From positions 496,001 to 560,000 of the forward strand of contig CAZCNL010000001.1 in assembly GCA_964500435.1 (NCBI GenBank): a stretch of 64,000 bases of DNA, in the 5' to 3' direction. Source of the stretch: GWF2-33-9 sp964500435. GTDB taxonomy: Bacteria; Bacteroidota; Ignavibacteria; Kapaibacteriales; UBA2268. A program made the translations under genes and the position numbers. Below the pieces are notes generated by a model that worked only from the letters and a program-made list of their open reading frames with translations, was not told the DNA's origin and made no database searches. Positions 25,255-34,386 of the stretch are shown here, in pieces (the stretch's first letter is position 1; every line of letters begins with the position of its first letter).

Positions 25255-27423
25255 TTAAATAAATAATAAAATTAATACAACAAGCCCAAGAACAGTTAAT
25301 ACCAAATATGCTTGAATAACACCTGTCTGCGGCTTTCTTAATGCTGTGCCAATCCATCCGGAAATTTTTGCTGATAGATTGACTAAACCATCTATTATGT
25401 GGAAATCAAAAATACTTGTAATTTTGCCAATGCCTCGACCGAGTGCAGCAACAAAATTGACGATTCCATCAACTATATTCAAATCAAACCAAGCTCCGAC
25501 TTTTCCTAATCCAACTGTCCCGTTAATAAATGTTGCTTGATAAATCTCATCAAAGAACCATTTATTAAATGAACCCTTATATAGCCAAGGGAACATATTG
25601 ACAATTGAGTCTGGATCCCAAATTTTAAACTGATAAAATAAAAATGATAGTAAAATTCCAGATAATGCAACAGTCAAAGATAAGAGCATTGCTGGAATAT
25701 GTGCATGATGCAATGATTCTTTAAATTCAGTAATAACTACTTCTTGTGATTCCTTTGTGTGTGTAACTATAAATTGTTTTTCATTTTGTGTAGCATTAGC
25801 GTTGAGTTCTTGTGTAGAGGCTACTTCTTTGGTATTTTCTTTTTCTGGTGTCATAAATTTCCACATCAACGAAGTTGGTACGGCGCTAGGTGGTGCTTGT
25901 GTTCTTGAATGGAACCAACCGTTATCAGCACCTAATGGATTTAAAGAATAAAAGAACCAAAATGTTAAAACAGCTAAAATTACGAGTGGAATTGTAATAT
26001 ATCCATTGTTTTCGTGAGTATGGCTTGCTATATCTGTTTTAGGTTTACCGTGAAATGAAAGTATTGTTAATCTAAACATATAAAATGCTGTCATCGCAGC
26101 AGCAGCAAACCCTGCAATTGGAATGAACCAATGCCCGCTAAGTTCGCCAAAGGCTAAAGTTCCAGCTAAAATTCCATCTTTGCTTAAAAAGCCCGAAGTA
26201 AATGGAATACCTGATATTGCTATTGTGGCAAATAAAAATGTAATGTATGTAATTGGCATAGTTTTTCGTAAACCACCCATATTTCTTATATCTTGTGGGT
26301 CCATATCGTGATTATGTGCCTTATGCATTGAATGATGCATTGCATGAATTACAGAACCTGAAGCAAGGAATAATAAAGCTTTGAACCAAGCATGAGTTAC
26401 TAAATGCATAAAACCGCTTGTAAAGGCACCAACTCCTAAGCCCATAACCATATATCCAAGTTGGCTCACTGTGGAATACGCTAATACTCTTTTGAAGTCA
26501 AATTGAGTAATAGCGATAGTTGCAGCGACAAAGGCTGTAATTGCACCTATATATGCAATGAACAATAAGGCATCTGCAGTGAAAATTGGATAAACACGAG
26601 CAGTCAAATAAACACCTGCAGCAACCATTGTAGCAGCGTGGATTAAGGCGCTCACTGGTGTTGGACCTTCCATTGCATCGGGTAACCAAACGTGTAAAGG
26701 AAATTGAGCGGATTTTCCGATAGCTCCACCAAACACTAAAATGCCCATTAATGTTAACCAAAATCCGCTATTGAACGGCAAAATTCCTGAATGTATTTTC
26801 GAAAATACTTCTTCAAATATAAATGTACCATAAGTTGAATAAATGAGCATTAAGCCTATTAAAAATCCTAAGTCACCGACTCTGTTTGCTATGAACGCTT
26901 TTTTACCTGCATTCGCAGCGGAGTCCTTTTCGAACCAAAATCCAATTAAAAGATACGAGCTTACGCCGACAAGTTCCCAAAATATAAACATATTTAAGAA
27001 ATTATTTGCAATTACAATTCCAAGCATTGAAAATGTAAACAACCCTAAATATGCATAGAATCTGGAAAACCGCTTGTCTTCCCGCATATATTCCATTGAA
27101 AACAAGTGCACTAAAAAGCTAATTAAAGTTACAACTATTAACATAATAGCTGTTAAGTTGTCGATTCCAATTCCAAGTGCTACAGTTTTATTTCCCAACA
27201 TCAACCAGTTGAACTTTAACTGCTGCATTGTTTCATTTGCATAAATTGTCAACCTTTCGAAGGCGACTATTATCGAAAGAATCAAATCAATACCAAGTAC
27301 TGCAGTCCCAATAAATCCACTTGTTCTGCCAAGTCTTTTCCCGAAGAAAATTAGCACGGCAAAGTCCAATATTGGGAGAAGCAATATTACTATTGATAAA
27401 ATCAGCATTGTTTCAGGTGTCAT
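25255..27423 (-). CDS. nuoL: NADH-quinone oxidoreductase subunit L, with an extended hydrophilic loop
   Basis: This is the distal antiporter-like pump subunit of complex I, 722 residues, somewhat longer than the common size near 610-650. Core motifs are FIFWELVGVSSYLLIGFW (about 146-163), GKSAQFPLHVWLPDAMEGPTP (about 236-256) and KRVLAYSTVSQLGYM (about 311-325). The long amphipathic lateral helix that braces the membrane arm would be at the C-terminus. Between membrane segments at about 476-494 and 577-597 there is an unusually long charged loop, rich in T, E, K, N and Q. It lies between nuoK (42 bp) and nuoM (30 bp). Confidence 0.96.
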   Translation of the reverse strand: MTPETMLILSIVILLLPILDFAVLIFFGKRLGRTSGFIGTAVLGIDLILSIIVAFERLTIYANETMQQLKFNWLMLGNKTVALGIGIDNLTAIMLIVVTLISFLVHLFSMEYMREDKRFSRFYAYLGLFTFSMLGIVIANNFLNMFIFWELVGVSSYLLIGFWFEKDSAANAGKKAFIANRVGDLGFLIGLMLIYSTYGTFIFEEVFSKIHSGILPFNSGFWLTLMGILVFGGAIGKSAQFPLHVWLPDAMEGPTPVSALIHAATMVAAGVYLTARVYPIFTADALLFIAYIGAITAFVAATIAITQFDFKRVLAYSTVSQLGYMVMGLGVGAFTSGFMHLVTHAWFKALLFLASGSVIHAMHHSMHKAHNHDMDPQDIRNMGGLRKTMPITYITFLFATIAISGIPFTSGFLSKDGILAGTLAFGELSGHWFIPIAGFAAAAMTAFYMFRLTILSFHGKPKTDIASHTHENNGYITIPLVILAVLTFWFFYSLNPLGADNGWFHSRTQAPPSAVPTSLMWKFMTPEKENTKEVASTQELNANATQNEKQFIVTHTKESQEVVITEFKESLHHAHIPAMLLSLTVALSGILLSFLFYQFKIWDPDSIVNMFPWLYKGSFNKWFFDEIYQATFINGTVGLGKVGAWFDLNIVDGIVNFVAALGRGIGKITSIFDFHIIDGLVNLSAKISGWIGTALRKPQTGVIQAYLVLTVLGLVVLILLFI

Positions 27424-27465
27424 AATTTATCTTATCTACTTTATTGACAGATTAGTTTAAAAAAA

Positions 27466-27774
27466 TTATCCTTTCAATTCGTCTATTTCGTCAACATTTA
27501 CGTGTTTATAATTTTGATATATGTTCAATACTATTGCAAGTGCTATGGTTACCTCAGCTGCAGCTAAAATAATAATGAACAAAGCCATTACCTGACCTTC
27601 TATATTCATGCCACCAAATCTTGAGAAAGCTACAAAGTTAATGTTAGCAGAATTTAATATTAATTCCATTGACATTAGAACCATAATCGCATTTTTGCGA
27701 GTTGAAAGACCAAAAAGTCCTAATGAAAACAAAATCCCACTAATAATTAAGAAGTGCGTCAATCCTATTTCCAT
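27466..27774 (-). CDS. nuoK: NADH-quinone oxidoreductase subunit K
   Basis: This small core membrane subunit of complex I has three helices and 102 residues, the standard length. The segment MVLMSMELILNSANINFVAF contains the conserved glutamate of the central charged axis, and a second buried acidic position occurs in IILAAAEVTIALAIV. It lies 17 bp after nuoJ and 42 bp before nuoL. Confidence 0.96.
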   Translation of the reverse strand: MEIGLTHFLIISGILFSLGLFGLSTRKNAIMVLMSMELILNSANINFVAFSRFGGMNIEGQVMALFIIILAAAEVTIALAIVLNIYQNYKHVNVDEIDELKG

Positions 27775-27791
27775 AATAATCTTCTCCTTTG

Positions 27792-28298
27792 TTAGTTCCC
27801 CTTTCGGGCTATTAGGGCTGCACCGATAAAGGCTATTAATAATAATATCGCTGCAACTAAAAATGTTAATACATATTTTGTTAATAACAACTGGCCTATC
27901 ATATCTAAGCTTGTGTTATTGTATGCTGTTGCGCCAGGTAATTTCCAATTTACTGTGTTATACATATAAATTAGAACTGTCATAATTATAAGTGACACTA
28001 CACTCGAGCTAATGTAAATCTTTTTTCCAGTTCCTCCAGAAATTAAATCTACATCGGTAATTTTAGTAGTAAGCATCACACCAAATATAATTAAAACAAG
28101 TATACCACCTACATAAATCATAATTTGTACAACGGCTAAGAAATCAGCATTAAGCATCGCATACAAACCTGCTACTCCAAAAAAGGTGAATAGTAGCGAA
28201 AAGGCGGAATACATTAATTTTCTGGAAAATACAACGCCCATTGCCGATATTACGACAATTGCTGCAAACATATAAAAAACAATAGTGTATGTATCCAT
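27792..28298 (-). CDS. nuoJ: NADH-quinone oxidoreductase subunit J
   Basis: This membrane subunit of complex I has five predicted helices and 168 residues. The conserved core AVVQIMIYVGGILVLIIFGVML includes the helix that in solved complex I structures forms the pi-bulge gate. The C-terminal helix ends in positively charged residues. It lies 12 bp after nuoI and 17 bp before nuoK. Confidence 0.95.
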   Translation of the reverse strand: MDTYTIVFYMFAAIVVISAMGVVFSRKLMYSAFSLLFTFFGVAGLYAMLNADFLAVVQIMIYVGGILVLIIFGVMLTTKITDVDLISGGTGKKIYISSSVVSLIIMTVLIYMYNTVNWKLPGATAYNNTSLDMIGQLLLTKYVLTFLVAAILLLIAFIGAALIARKGN

Positions 28299-28310
28299 AA
28301 TTTTATTTTT

Positions 28311-28880
28311 TTATTCTTGTTTAGTTTCTGTTGATTTTGTTTCTGCTGCTTTAGCTGCTGCAGCTTTTTTTGCTTTTTCTTCATCTAAGATTTTTTTCTT
28401 GGCTGCGATTTGTTCTGGGGTCATAACGCTAAACTTGTAATATAATTCTTCTCTATTAAGTGTTGAATATTCAAATTCTTTTGTCATATAAATTGCATTT
28501 GTAGGGCATTCTTCTGTACATAAATTACAAAACATACATTTTGCAAAATCTATATTAAATTTGGACACCCATAAAGCTCTCTTTTCTCCATTTGGTTTAA
28601 TGGATTCAGGATCTTCTTTTGAAACTTTGATTGTTTCTATTTCGATGCAATTTACGGGACAATTTCTTTGGCAAATCATACAACCAATGCACAAATCCAT
28701 ATCGACAAAAAGTCTATTTCTTGTGAAATCTGGCAAACCACCATCTCTGATTGGGTGGTATTTATCAGGATATTGCATTGTAACTTTTTTACCCCAGAGA
28801 TGTTCCCAGGTAATTTTCATTCCTACTAAAGCAGTGCTTATTCCTGCCCATATATTTGAAAAATAACTTCCCATTTTCAT
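28311..28880 (-). CDS. nuoI: NADH-quinone oxidoreductase subunit I (2x[4Fe-4S])
   Basis: This peripheral-arm subunit carries clusters N6a and N6b, passing electrons towards NuoB. Two ferredoxin motifs are visible: CIGCMICQRNCP (cysteines 64, 67, 70, 74) and CMFCNLCTEECP (115, 118, 121, 125). The frame is open further upstream, but that part overlaps nuoH and reads as nonsense. I therefore place the start at the ATG at 28880; another ATG at 28874 sits at a better distance from an AAGAAG site. The C-terminal tail (about 40 residues, rich in K, A and E) extends beyond the usual domain. It lies about 20 bp after nuoH. Confidence 0.94.
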   Translation of the reverse strand: MKMGSYFSNIWAGISTALVGMKITWEHLWGKKVTMQYPDKYHPIRDGGLPDFTRNRLFVDMDLCIGCMICQRNCPVNCIEIETIKVSKEDPESIKPNGEKRALWVSKFNIDFAKCMFCNLCTEECPTNAIYMTKEFEYSTLNREELYYKFSVMTPEQIAAKKKILDEEKAKKAAAAKAAETKSTETKQE

Positions 28881-28900
28881 CTTCTTTTTTATTTTATAAT

Positions 28901-29953
28901 TTATGGTTTGAGCATTGACCAAAGTGCGACACCAAGAAAGGCAACAAATGCAAATGGAAGCATTACTTTCCATGTTATATACATAAGTTGGTCTACCCTA
29001 ACTCTTGGTAATGTCCACCTTAACCAAATTTGTACAAAAACAAAGAACATTGCTTTTATTATAAACCATAGTGTTTGCGATATTGGATCATTCAAGAAAT
29101 TTCCAAATGGTGACTGCCAACCACCAAAAAACATTATTGTTACTAAAGCTGAAACTACGAACATATTTGAATATTCTGCAAAGAAGAACATTGCGAATTT
29201 CATACCGCTATATTCTGTATGGTAACCTCCGACAATTTCGGATTCTCCTTCAGGTATATCGAATGGTGTTCTATTGGTTTCAGCAAGTGAACCAATAAAG
29301 TATATTAAGAATAAAACAAGTAGAAAAGGAATAAATAATACTTTCAAAAATGGTCCGCTACCACCTAATATGTTCCAATTCCAAAATCCACCGGCTTGAA
29401 GCTCAATGATTTTGTTCATACTTAATGATTGCGACAAAGTTGCAATAGCGAGAATTGACAGAGCCATAGGAATTTCATAACTAATCATTTGTGCAGCGGA
29501 ACGGATTGCTCCAAGCATCGAATATTTGTTATTTGAAGACCAACCGCCCATCAAAATGCCAATCACTCCAAATGAACTAACCGCAAAAATGTAAAATAAA
29601 CCTATGCTTAAATCTGCTGGTATGAATTTCGAACTAAAAGGAATTGCAGCATAAGCGGCAAAAGAACCAACAAATGCAACATAAGGAGCAGTGTTAAATA
29701 GTGGTTTATTAACGTTATTTGGGGTTATATCTTCTTTTTGGATTAATTTAATAACTTCTGCGATTGGCTGTAGAACACCTTTCCATCCTGTTCTCATTGG
29801 TCCTAATCGGTCTTGCACCCAAGAAGCAATTTTTAATTCACCTAATATTGCTACTAATGCATATAAGGTTACAAAGACCAATGGTATAGCCGCTATTATG
29901 AGATACGACCAGATATTATTTCCAATTAATTGTAATATAAAGTTACTTTCCAT
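28901..29953 (-). CDS. nuoH: NADH-quinone oxidoreductase subunit H
   Basis: This membrane subunit forms much of the quinone chamber at the junction of the two arms of complex I, 350 residues with eight or so helices. Family motifs include ERKV-like ELKIASWVQDRLGPMRTG near residue 40, EIPMALSIL, and the quinone-site loop ETNRTPFDIPEGESEIVGGYHTEY. It is directly upstream of nuoI. The classic ERK start of the first motif is replaced by ELK. Confidence 0.96.
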   Translation of the reverse strand: MESNFILQLIGNNIWSYLIIAAIPLVFVTLYALVAILGELKIASWVQDRLGPMRTGWKGVLQPIAEVIKLIQKEDITPNNVNKPLFNTAPYVAFVGSFAAYAAIPFSSKFIPADLSIGLFYIFAVSSFGVIGILMGGWSSNNKYSMLGAIRSAAQMISYEIPMALSILAIATLSQSLSMNKIIELQAGGFWNWNILGGSGPFLKVLFIPFLLVLFLIYFIGSLAETNRTPFDIPEGESEIVGGYHTEYSGMKFAMFFFAEYSNMFVVSALVTIMFFGGWQSPFGNFLNDPISQTLWFIIKAMFFVFVQIWLRWTLPRVRVDQLMYITWKVMLPFAFVAFLGVALWSMLKP

Positions 29954-29985
29954 ATTGCTTTATTTTTTGTCTTTGTTTAGTTTTA

Positions 29986-31137
29986 TTATCTATCTATTTC
30001 ACCAAGAACAATATCGACACTACCCAAAATGATAATCAAATCTGCTATCATATATCCTTTGGATATTTCAGGCAGCACACTTAAATTTACAAAACTTGGT
30101 GAGCGTCCTTTAACTCTGTATGGTTTATTTTTGCCATCAGCGATGATGTAAAAACCGAGTTCACCTTTTGGATTTTCTGCTTTTGTATAAATTTCACCTT
30201 TTGGAGTTATTTTCTTTGGTATTCCTGCTCTTACGTCTTCGCTTGCATCTGAAATTAATTTGATTGCTTGTTCCAATATTTTGCAACTTTCTTCCATTTC
30301 GTACATTCTGACAATATTACGGTTATAGCTATCGCCGACTTTTCCGACTTTACCATCACCAACAGCAACTTCGAAGTCGAACTTATCATATATTGAATAT
30401 GGCTCTACTCTTCGTAAATCGTGCTTTATTCCCGAACCTCTTAACATCGGTCCACTACAACCATAATTGATTGCCACATCTGCTGGTAAAATACCAACAT
30501 CTATTGTCCTTTCAATAAAGATTTTATTATTAATTAATAAATCCATTACTTCTTGATTAGTTTGCCTTACTGTTTTAATAACTTGCAAAACATCATCTTT
30601 AAAAGTTGGATAAACATCTTGTAGCAATCCTCCAACTCGTATGTAGTTATATAGCAACCGTCCACCAGAAAGTTTTTCAAAAATATTGAGAATCATTTCT
30701 CGGTCACGGAATAAAAACAAGAAAGGTGTAAAGGCGCCAGCATCCATACCAAAAGTTGCAACTGCAATTTGGTGAGATGCAATTCTGTTCAATTCTGATA
30801 CGATTACTCTTATTGCTTCTATTCTTTCGGAAACTTTAATTCCCATTAACTTTTCTATTCCGATGGCGTAGGGCAATTCATTATTCATCGATGTAATGTA
30901 ATCCATTCTATCGATGTAAGGAGTTATTTGGGTGAAGGTTGAATTTTCGCATACTTTTTCAAAACAACGATGCAAGTAACCAATATGAGGTATTACATCA
31001 GTTACAATTTCACCTTCCAACTCTACTTCTAATCTCAATACACCGTGAGTTGATGGGTGTTGTGGTCCAACATTCAACCTCATTCTATCGGTATGTACTT
31101 GCCCAAAATCGATTTCTAATTCTTTATGTTCTGTCAC
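29986..31137 (-). CDS. nuoD: NADH-quinone oxidoreductase subunit D (49-kDa homologue)
   Basis: This subunit forms the quinone-reduction site with NuoB, 383 residues, related to the large subunit of NiFe hydrogenases. It opens with the hallmark NVGPQHPSTHGVLRLE, whose histidines line the quinone pocket, and contains CSGPMLRGSG and a typical C-terminus SVDIVLGEIDR. The start is a GTG at 31137, supported by AGGA about eight bases upstream. It is separate from nuoC, not fused as in E. coli. Confidence 0.97.
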   Translation of the reverse strand: MTEHKELEIDFGQVHTDRMRLNVGPQHPSTHGVLRLEVELEGEIVTDVIPHIGYLHRCFEKVCENSTFTQITPYIDRMDYITSMNNELPYAIGIEKLMGIKVSERIEAIRVIVSELNRIASHQIAVATFGMDAGAFTPFLFLFRDREMILNIFEKLSGGRLLYNYIRVGGLLQDVYPTFKDDVLQVIKTVRQTNQEVMDLLINNKIFIERTIDVGILPADVAINYGCSGPMLRGSGIKHDLRRVEPYSIYDKFDFEVAVGDGKVGKVGDSYNRNIVRMYEMEESCKILEQAIKLISDASEDVRAGIPKKITPKGEIYTKAENPKGELGFYIIADGKNKPYRVKGRSPSFVNLSVLPEISKGYMIADLIIILGSVDIVLGEIDR

Positions 31138-31173
31138 TTTTAGTTCCTGTTAAATTTTCTCATTAATGTTATA

Positions 31174-31653
31174 TTAATATTGAACTTTTATGCCGTGATA
31201 TTCGTCAGGTTGTTTATAGTCTTTACGTAATGGATGACCTTCCCAATCGTATGGATTAAGTATTCTTCGTAAATCGTGATGTTCTTTGAAAACAATTCCA
31301 TACATATCGTATGCTTCTCTTTCGTGCCAATCTGCACTTCGCCATACACGTTCAACTGTATGGACTTCGGGGTTATCTTTTGGCACTTCGACTTTAATTG
31401 TTATCCGATGTTTTTTATTCATTGAAAACAAGTTGTACACGACTCCCAAAGTTTCTTTATTATCAACTCCAGAAAGGCAACTTAAATAATCAAAATTAGT
31501 TCTTTCGTCATCTCTTAAAAAAAGCATAATATCTAATAAGTTATCGGGAGTAATAACAATAAATGGTTCTGAGGCAGAGCCGTCATCAGTCAAAGAAATA
31601 ATATTATCGCCAAATTCATTTTTCAAAATGTCGTAAATCTCTTTAGCATTCAT
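31174..31653 (-). CDS. nuoC: NADH-quinone oxidoreductase subunit C (30-kDa homologue)
   Basis: This structural subunit of the peripheral arm has 159 residues. The family signature appears as WHEREAYDMYGIVFKEHHDL and RRILNPYDWEGHPLRKDY in the C-terminal third. Its ATG overlaps the nuoB stop by one base (TAATG), indicating translational coupling. It lies 36 bp upstream of nuoD. Confidence 0.97.
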   Translation of the reverse strand: MNAKEIYDILKNEFGDNIISLTDDGSASEPFIVITPDNLLDIMLFLRDDERTNFDYLSCLSGVDNKETLGVVYNLFSMNKKHRITIKVEVPKDNPEVHTVERVWRSADWHEREAYDMYGIVFKEHHDLRRILNPYDWEGHPLRKDYKQPDEYHGIKVQY

Positions 31654-32264
31654 TATTTACTCCTCTCTTTCAATTCTTCTTGAACTTTTTGAAACTCTTG
31701 AAATTGTTTTTCGATTTCAATTTGTCTTTGTTCAATGGCTTTTAAATCCTCGGGACTCATATTTTCTCTTTTTCTGAAAATTGCTTGCTTACTTATTTTT
31801 TCTTGAAGTTTCACCATTCCTTCCAAGAAAGCTTCAGGGCGTGGGGGGCAACCAGGAACGAACACGTCAACTGGAATGATTCTATCAACACCTTTTAACA
31901 CGTGGTAACCATGTTCCCAATAAGGTCCGCCAGAATTTGAGCAAGAACCCATTGATAATACATATTTTGGGTCGGGCATTTGTTCATACAAACGCTTGAT
32001 ACGTTCAGCCATTTTTAATGTAACCGTACCGGAAATAATCATAAAATCTGATTGTCTCGGACTTGGACGAGGAATCGTTCCGAATCTCATAAAATCGAAA
32101 TGTGATGCGTTCACAGCCATAAATTCAATTGCGCAGCATGCGAGTCCAAAGGACATATACCAATCGCTCTTTGCTCTTCCCCAATTTAATAAATCTTCTA
32201 TTGTCCCAAGTAAAATATTCGGCCCGACATCAAAAGGCTTATCTAATTTATCTAATAATCCCAT
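31653..32264 (-). CDS. nuoB: NADH-quinone oxidoreductase subunit B (cluster N2)
   Basis: This subunit holds the terminal [4Fe-4S] cluster N2 that reduces quinone. The four ligands are present: C43 and C44 (GLACCAIEF), C108 (GSCSNSGG) and C139 (VPGCPPRPE). At 203 residues it is longer than the minimal form because of a charged C-terminal tail rich in E, K and Q. Its ATG follows the nuoA stop with no gap, and its own stop overlaps nuoC, so A, B and C are translationally coupled. Confidence 0.97.
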   Translation of the reverse strand: MGLLDKLDKPFDVGPNILLGTIEDLLNWGRAKSDWYMSFGLACCAIEFMAVNASHFDFMRFGTIPRPSPRQSDFMIISGTVTLKMAERIKRLYEQMPDPKYVLSMGSCSNSGGPYWEHGYHVLKGVDRIIPVDVFVPGCPPRPEAFLEGMVKLQEKISKQAIFRKRENMSPEDLKAIEQRQIEIEKQFQEFQKVQEELKERSK

Positions 32265-32696
32265 TTAATTCTCCTTATTGTTAACTTTCTCACGCTTTAT
32301 GATTAATTCATTTAATTTTGGAATGACTGGTTCCGGTTTGTCCCATTCGAGATAACCTTTTGCCCAATCATAAACAAGTCCCAAAATTAATATGAATAAA
32401 AAGATAACCATTGCAAAAAATGAATACCAACCTAAATCTTTATAAACAACAGACCAAGGGAATAACAAAACTAATTCTACATCAAAAATTAAGTATGCTA
32501 AACCAATTATATAAAATCTGTTGTTGAATTGTATCCAAGGACTTCCGATTGGTACTTCACCACTTTCATATGTCATCAACTTTTCTGGGGTGGGATTTTT
32601 GGGGCGAATAAGTGCCGCTGCAAATAATCCTGCAGCAACGAACAAAGCTCCGACTATAAAGAACACTAAAACTATTCCAAATGTTGTAAGATACAT
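32265..32696 (-). CDS. nuoA: NADH-quinone oxidoreductase subunit A
   Basis: This small membrane subunit next to the quinone channel has three helices and 143 residues. MTYESGEVPIGSPWIQFNNRFY is the conserved loop that normally carries a cysteine (ECG); here the position reads ESG. FLIFDVELVLLFPW is the acidic second helix. It is the first gene of the operon. The 204 bp upstream must contain the operon promoter. Confidence 0.95.
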   Translation of the reverse strand: MYLTTFGIVLVFFIVGALFVAAGLFAAALIRPKNPTPEKLMTYESGEVPIGSPWIQFNNRFYIIGLAYLIFDVELVLLFPWSVVYKDLGWYSFFAMVIFLFILILGLVYDWAKGYLEWDKPEPVIPKLNELIIKREKVNNKEN

Positions 32697-32791
32697 ATTG
32701 CTATTTTTTTTGTTCTTAAGAAAATTACATTTTTATAAAATGCAAATTAGTATTTTTTTTCTTTAAATAAATAATTATTAAAATAAATTTT

Positions 32792-32809
32792 TGCACAATT
32801 CGTTGTGCA
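32792..32809. promoter_or_regulatory. Perfect 7-bp hairpin with TTCG loop between nuoA and a methyltransferase gene
   Basis: TGCACAA and TTGTGCA flank TTCG, giving an 18-bp near-palindrome in the divergent intergenic region. It lies about 96 bp upstream of the nuoA ATG and about 92 bp upstream of the methyltransferase ATG. No T run follows on either side, so an operator or leader RNA hairpin is more likely than a terminator. I could not identify reliable promoter boxes around it. Confidence 0.4.
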
Positions 32810-32900
32810 GTATTTGTAAGTTAATTAATTTATTTAATTTTCTTAATTTTATCATTTTATTAGACATAACTAAACTATTAACTCCAAAATCAATAAATTA

Positions 32901-33524
32901 ATGACCGTTTCAAATAAACACCAATGGTTCGATGGGTGGATTTACTCAGCATTGATTGCTCCAAATTTAAAATTTATATTTAAAAAAGTTTATGATATCT
33001 TTAATAAACAAAGCACTGTGCTTGATGTTGCTTGCGGTACCGGATTTTTTGCTTTAAATTATTATGCTAATTTCTTAAAAATTGTAGGGGTTGATTTATC
33101 CTCAGTCAATATAAATAAAGCACATCAATTGAAACAAAGGAAAAATATCAAAAATATTGAATTCATTCATCAAGATGCAACAAAATTAAACGAAATCTTT
33201 CCCAAAAATGCTTTTGATTATTCATTTATTTCTCTCGCCCTACACGAAATGCCTGAAAATATTAGATCTACTGTAATTAAACAAATGAGTGAAGTATCAC
33301 AAGAACAATTATTTATTGATTACTCATTCGGCAAGCTGAATTATTCTACATTGATTGTTTATCTATCTGAATTTTTTGCTGGTCGGGAACATTTTAATAA
33401 TTTTTTAAATTTTAAAAAAAATGGTGGTCTTATTCCATTAATCCAACAAGTAAATTTGGAAATCATCGCTGAGTATTACTTATTCAAATATAATTTAAAA
33501 ATTATTCATACTAAATCCAAATAA
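32901..33524 (+). CDS. Class I SAM-dependent methyltransferase, substrate unknown
   Basis: The 207-residue protein has the Rossmann methyltransferase core. Motif I is VLDVACGTGFFAL near residues 40-52, motif II is IVGVDLSSVNINKA, and a post-II segment IEFIHQDATKLNEIF precedes FDYSFISLALHEMP, typical of small-molecule methyltransferases. I cannot name the substrate. The general type resembles quinone or lipid methyltransferases, and the position next to nuo invites that guess, but no residue proves it. It is divergent from nuoA and 51 bp upstream of dapB. Confidence 0.8.
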   Translation: MTVSNKHQWFDGWIYSALIAPNLKFIFKKVYDIFNKQSTVLDVACGTGFFALNYYANFLKIVGVDLSSVNINKAHQLKQRKNIKNIEFIHQDATKLNEIFPKNAFDYSFISLALHEMPENIRSTVIKQMSEVSQEQLFIDYSFGKLNYSTLIVYLSEFFAGREHFNNFLNFKKNGGLIPLIQQVNLEIIAEYYLFKYNLKIIHTKSK

Positions 33525-33575
33525 TTTGATAAATTGCATATTTTAATTTGTAATTTTATTTATTTTGGAGTATAA

Positions 33576-34319
33576 ATGAATCAAAACTTTCCAAAATTAG
33601 GAATAATTGGCTACGGTGCTATGGGAAAGGCTTTGGAAGAAATTGCGAAGCGAAAAGGCTTCGAAATTACTGCAATTTATGATATTGCAAATCCATTAAC
33701 AGAAAACGATCCTATGCATTTTGACGTTGCAGTCGACTTTTCAACAAGCGATGCTGTTTTAGAAAATATTAAAATACTTGCAAAAAAAAGGAAGAATTTA
33801 GTAATTGGAACTACTGGCTGGTACGATCAAATTGACAAAGTAAAGCAAATTGCAGAAAATTCTAATATTGGTGTAGTTTGGGGTAGTAATTTTTCAATAG
33901 GAATGCAATTTTTCTTCCGTATTACCCAAAGAGCAGCGATGTTAATGAAAAGACTTGATGAATTTGAAGTTGGAATAATCGAAATACATCACAAGATGAA
34001 GAAAGATTCCCCTAGTGGCACTTCTATAAATTTAACCAAATTTTTTATTAATGAATTATTTCGTTATGATGGGTATACTTCTGACCCAAATGAAGCTATT
34101 TCTGATTTCAAGAAAATTCCAATTTCTTCATTAAGGCTCGCTGATGTGTTTGGTGACCATATCATTAAAATTGATTCACCGTATGAAACAATTGAATTGA
34201 AACATTCTGCAAAAAATAGAAATGGGTTCGCTCTTGGTGCACTTGAAGCAGCAAACTGGATAAATCGTAAACAAGGGTTTTATAGTTTCAATGATGTGTT
34301 GACAAGCTACTGGTCATAG
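33576..34319 (+). CDS. dapB: 4-hydroxy-tetrahydrodipicolinate reductase
   Basis: This enzyme of lysine and diaminopimelate synthesis reduces the dapA product with NAD(P)H. It has 247 residues. The nucleotide-binding loop is GYGAMGKAL (12-20), GTTGWYDQ follows at about 78-85, and the signature IEIHHKMKKDSPSGTS holds the catalytic histidine pair (138-139) and lysine (143). A GGAG ribosome binding site six bases before the ATG fixes the start. dapD is elsewhere in this window (41.5 kb), so the pathway genes are scattered. Confidence 0.95.
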   Translation: MNQNFPKLGIIGYGAMGKALEEIAKRKGFEITAIYDIANPLTENDPMHFDVAVDFSTSDAVLENIKILAKKRKNLVIGTTGWYDQIDKVKQIAENSNIGVVWGSNFSIGMQFFFRITQRAAMLMKRLDEFEVGIIEIHHKMKKDSPSGTSINLTKFFINELFRYDGYTSDPNEAISDFKKIPISSLRLADVFGDHIIKIDSPYETIELKHSAKNRNGFALGALEAANWINRKQGFYSFNDVLTSYWS

Positions 34320-34386
34320 CTTATTCTTATAAATATAAATAAATATCAATTTTTGCTGATTACAAAAATTTTAATTAAACAGAAGA

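Noticed and set aside
28881..28973. Upstream extension of the nuoI reading frame
   Set aside because: It overlaps nuoH, reads as cysteine-rich nonsense, and the conserved NuoI start is MKMGSYF at 28880 or 28874.
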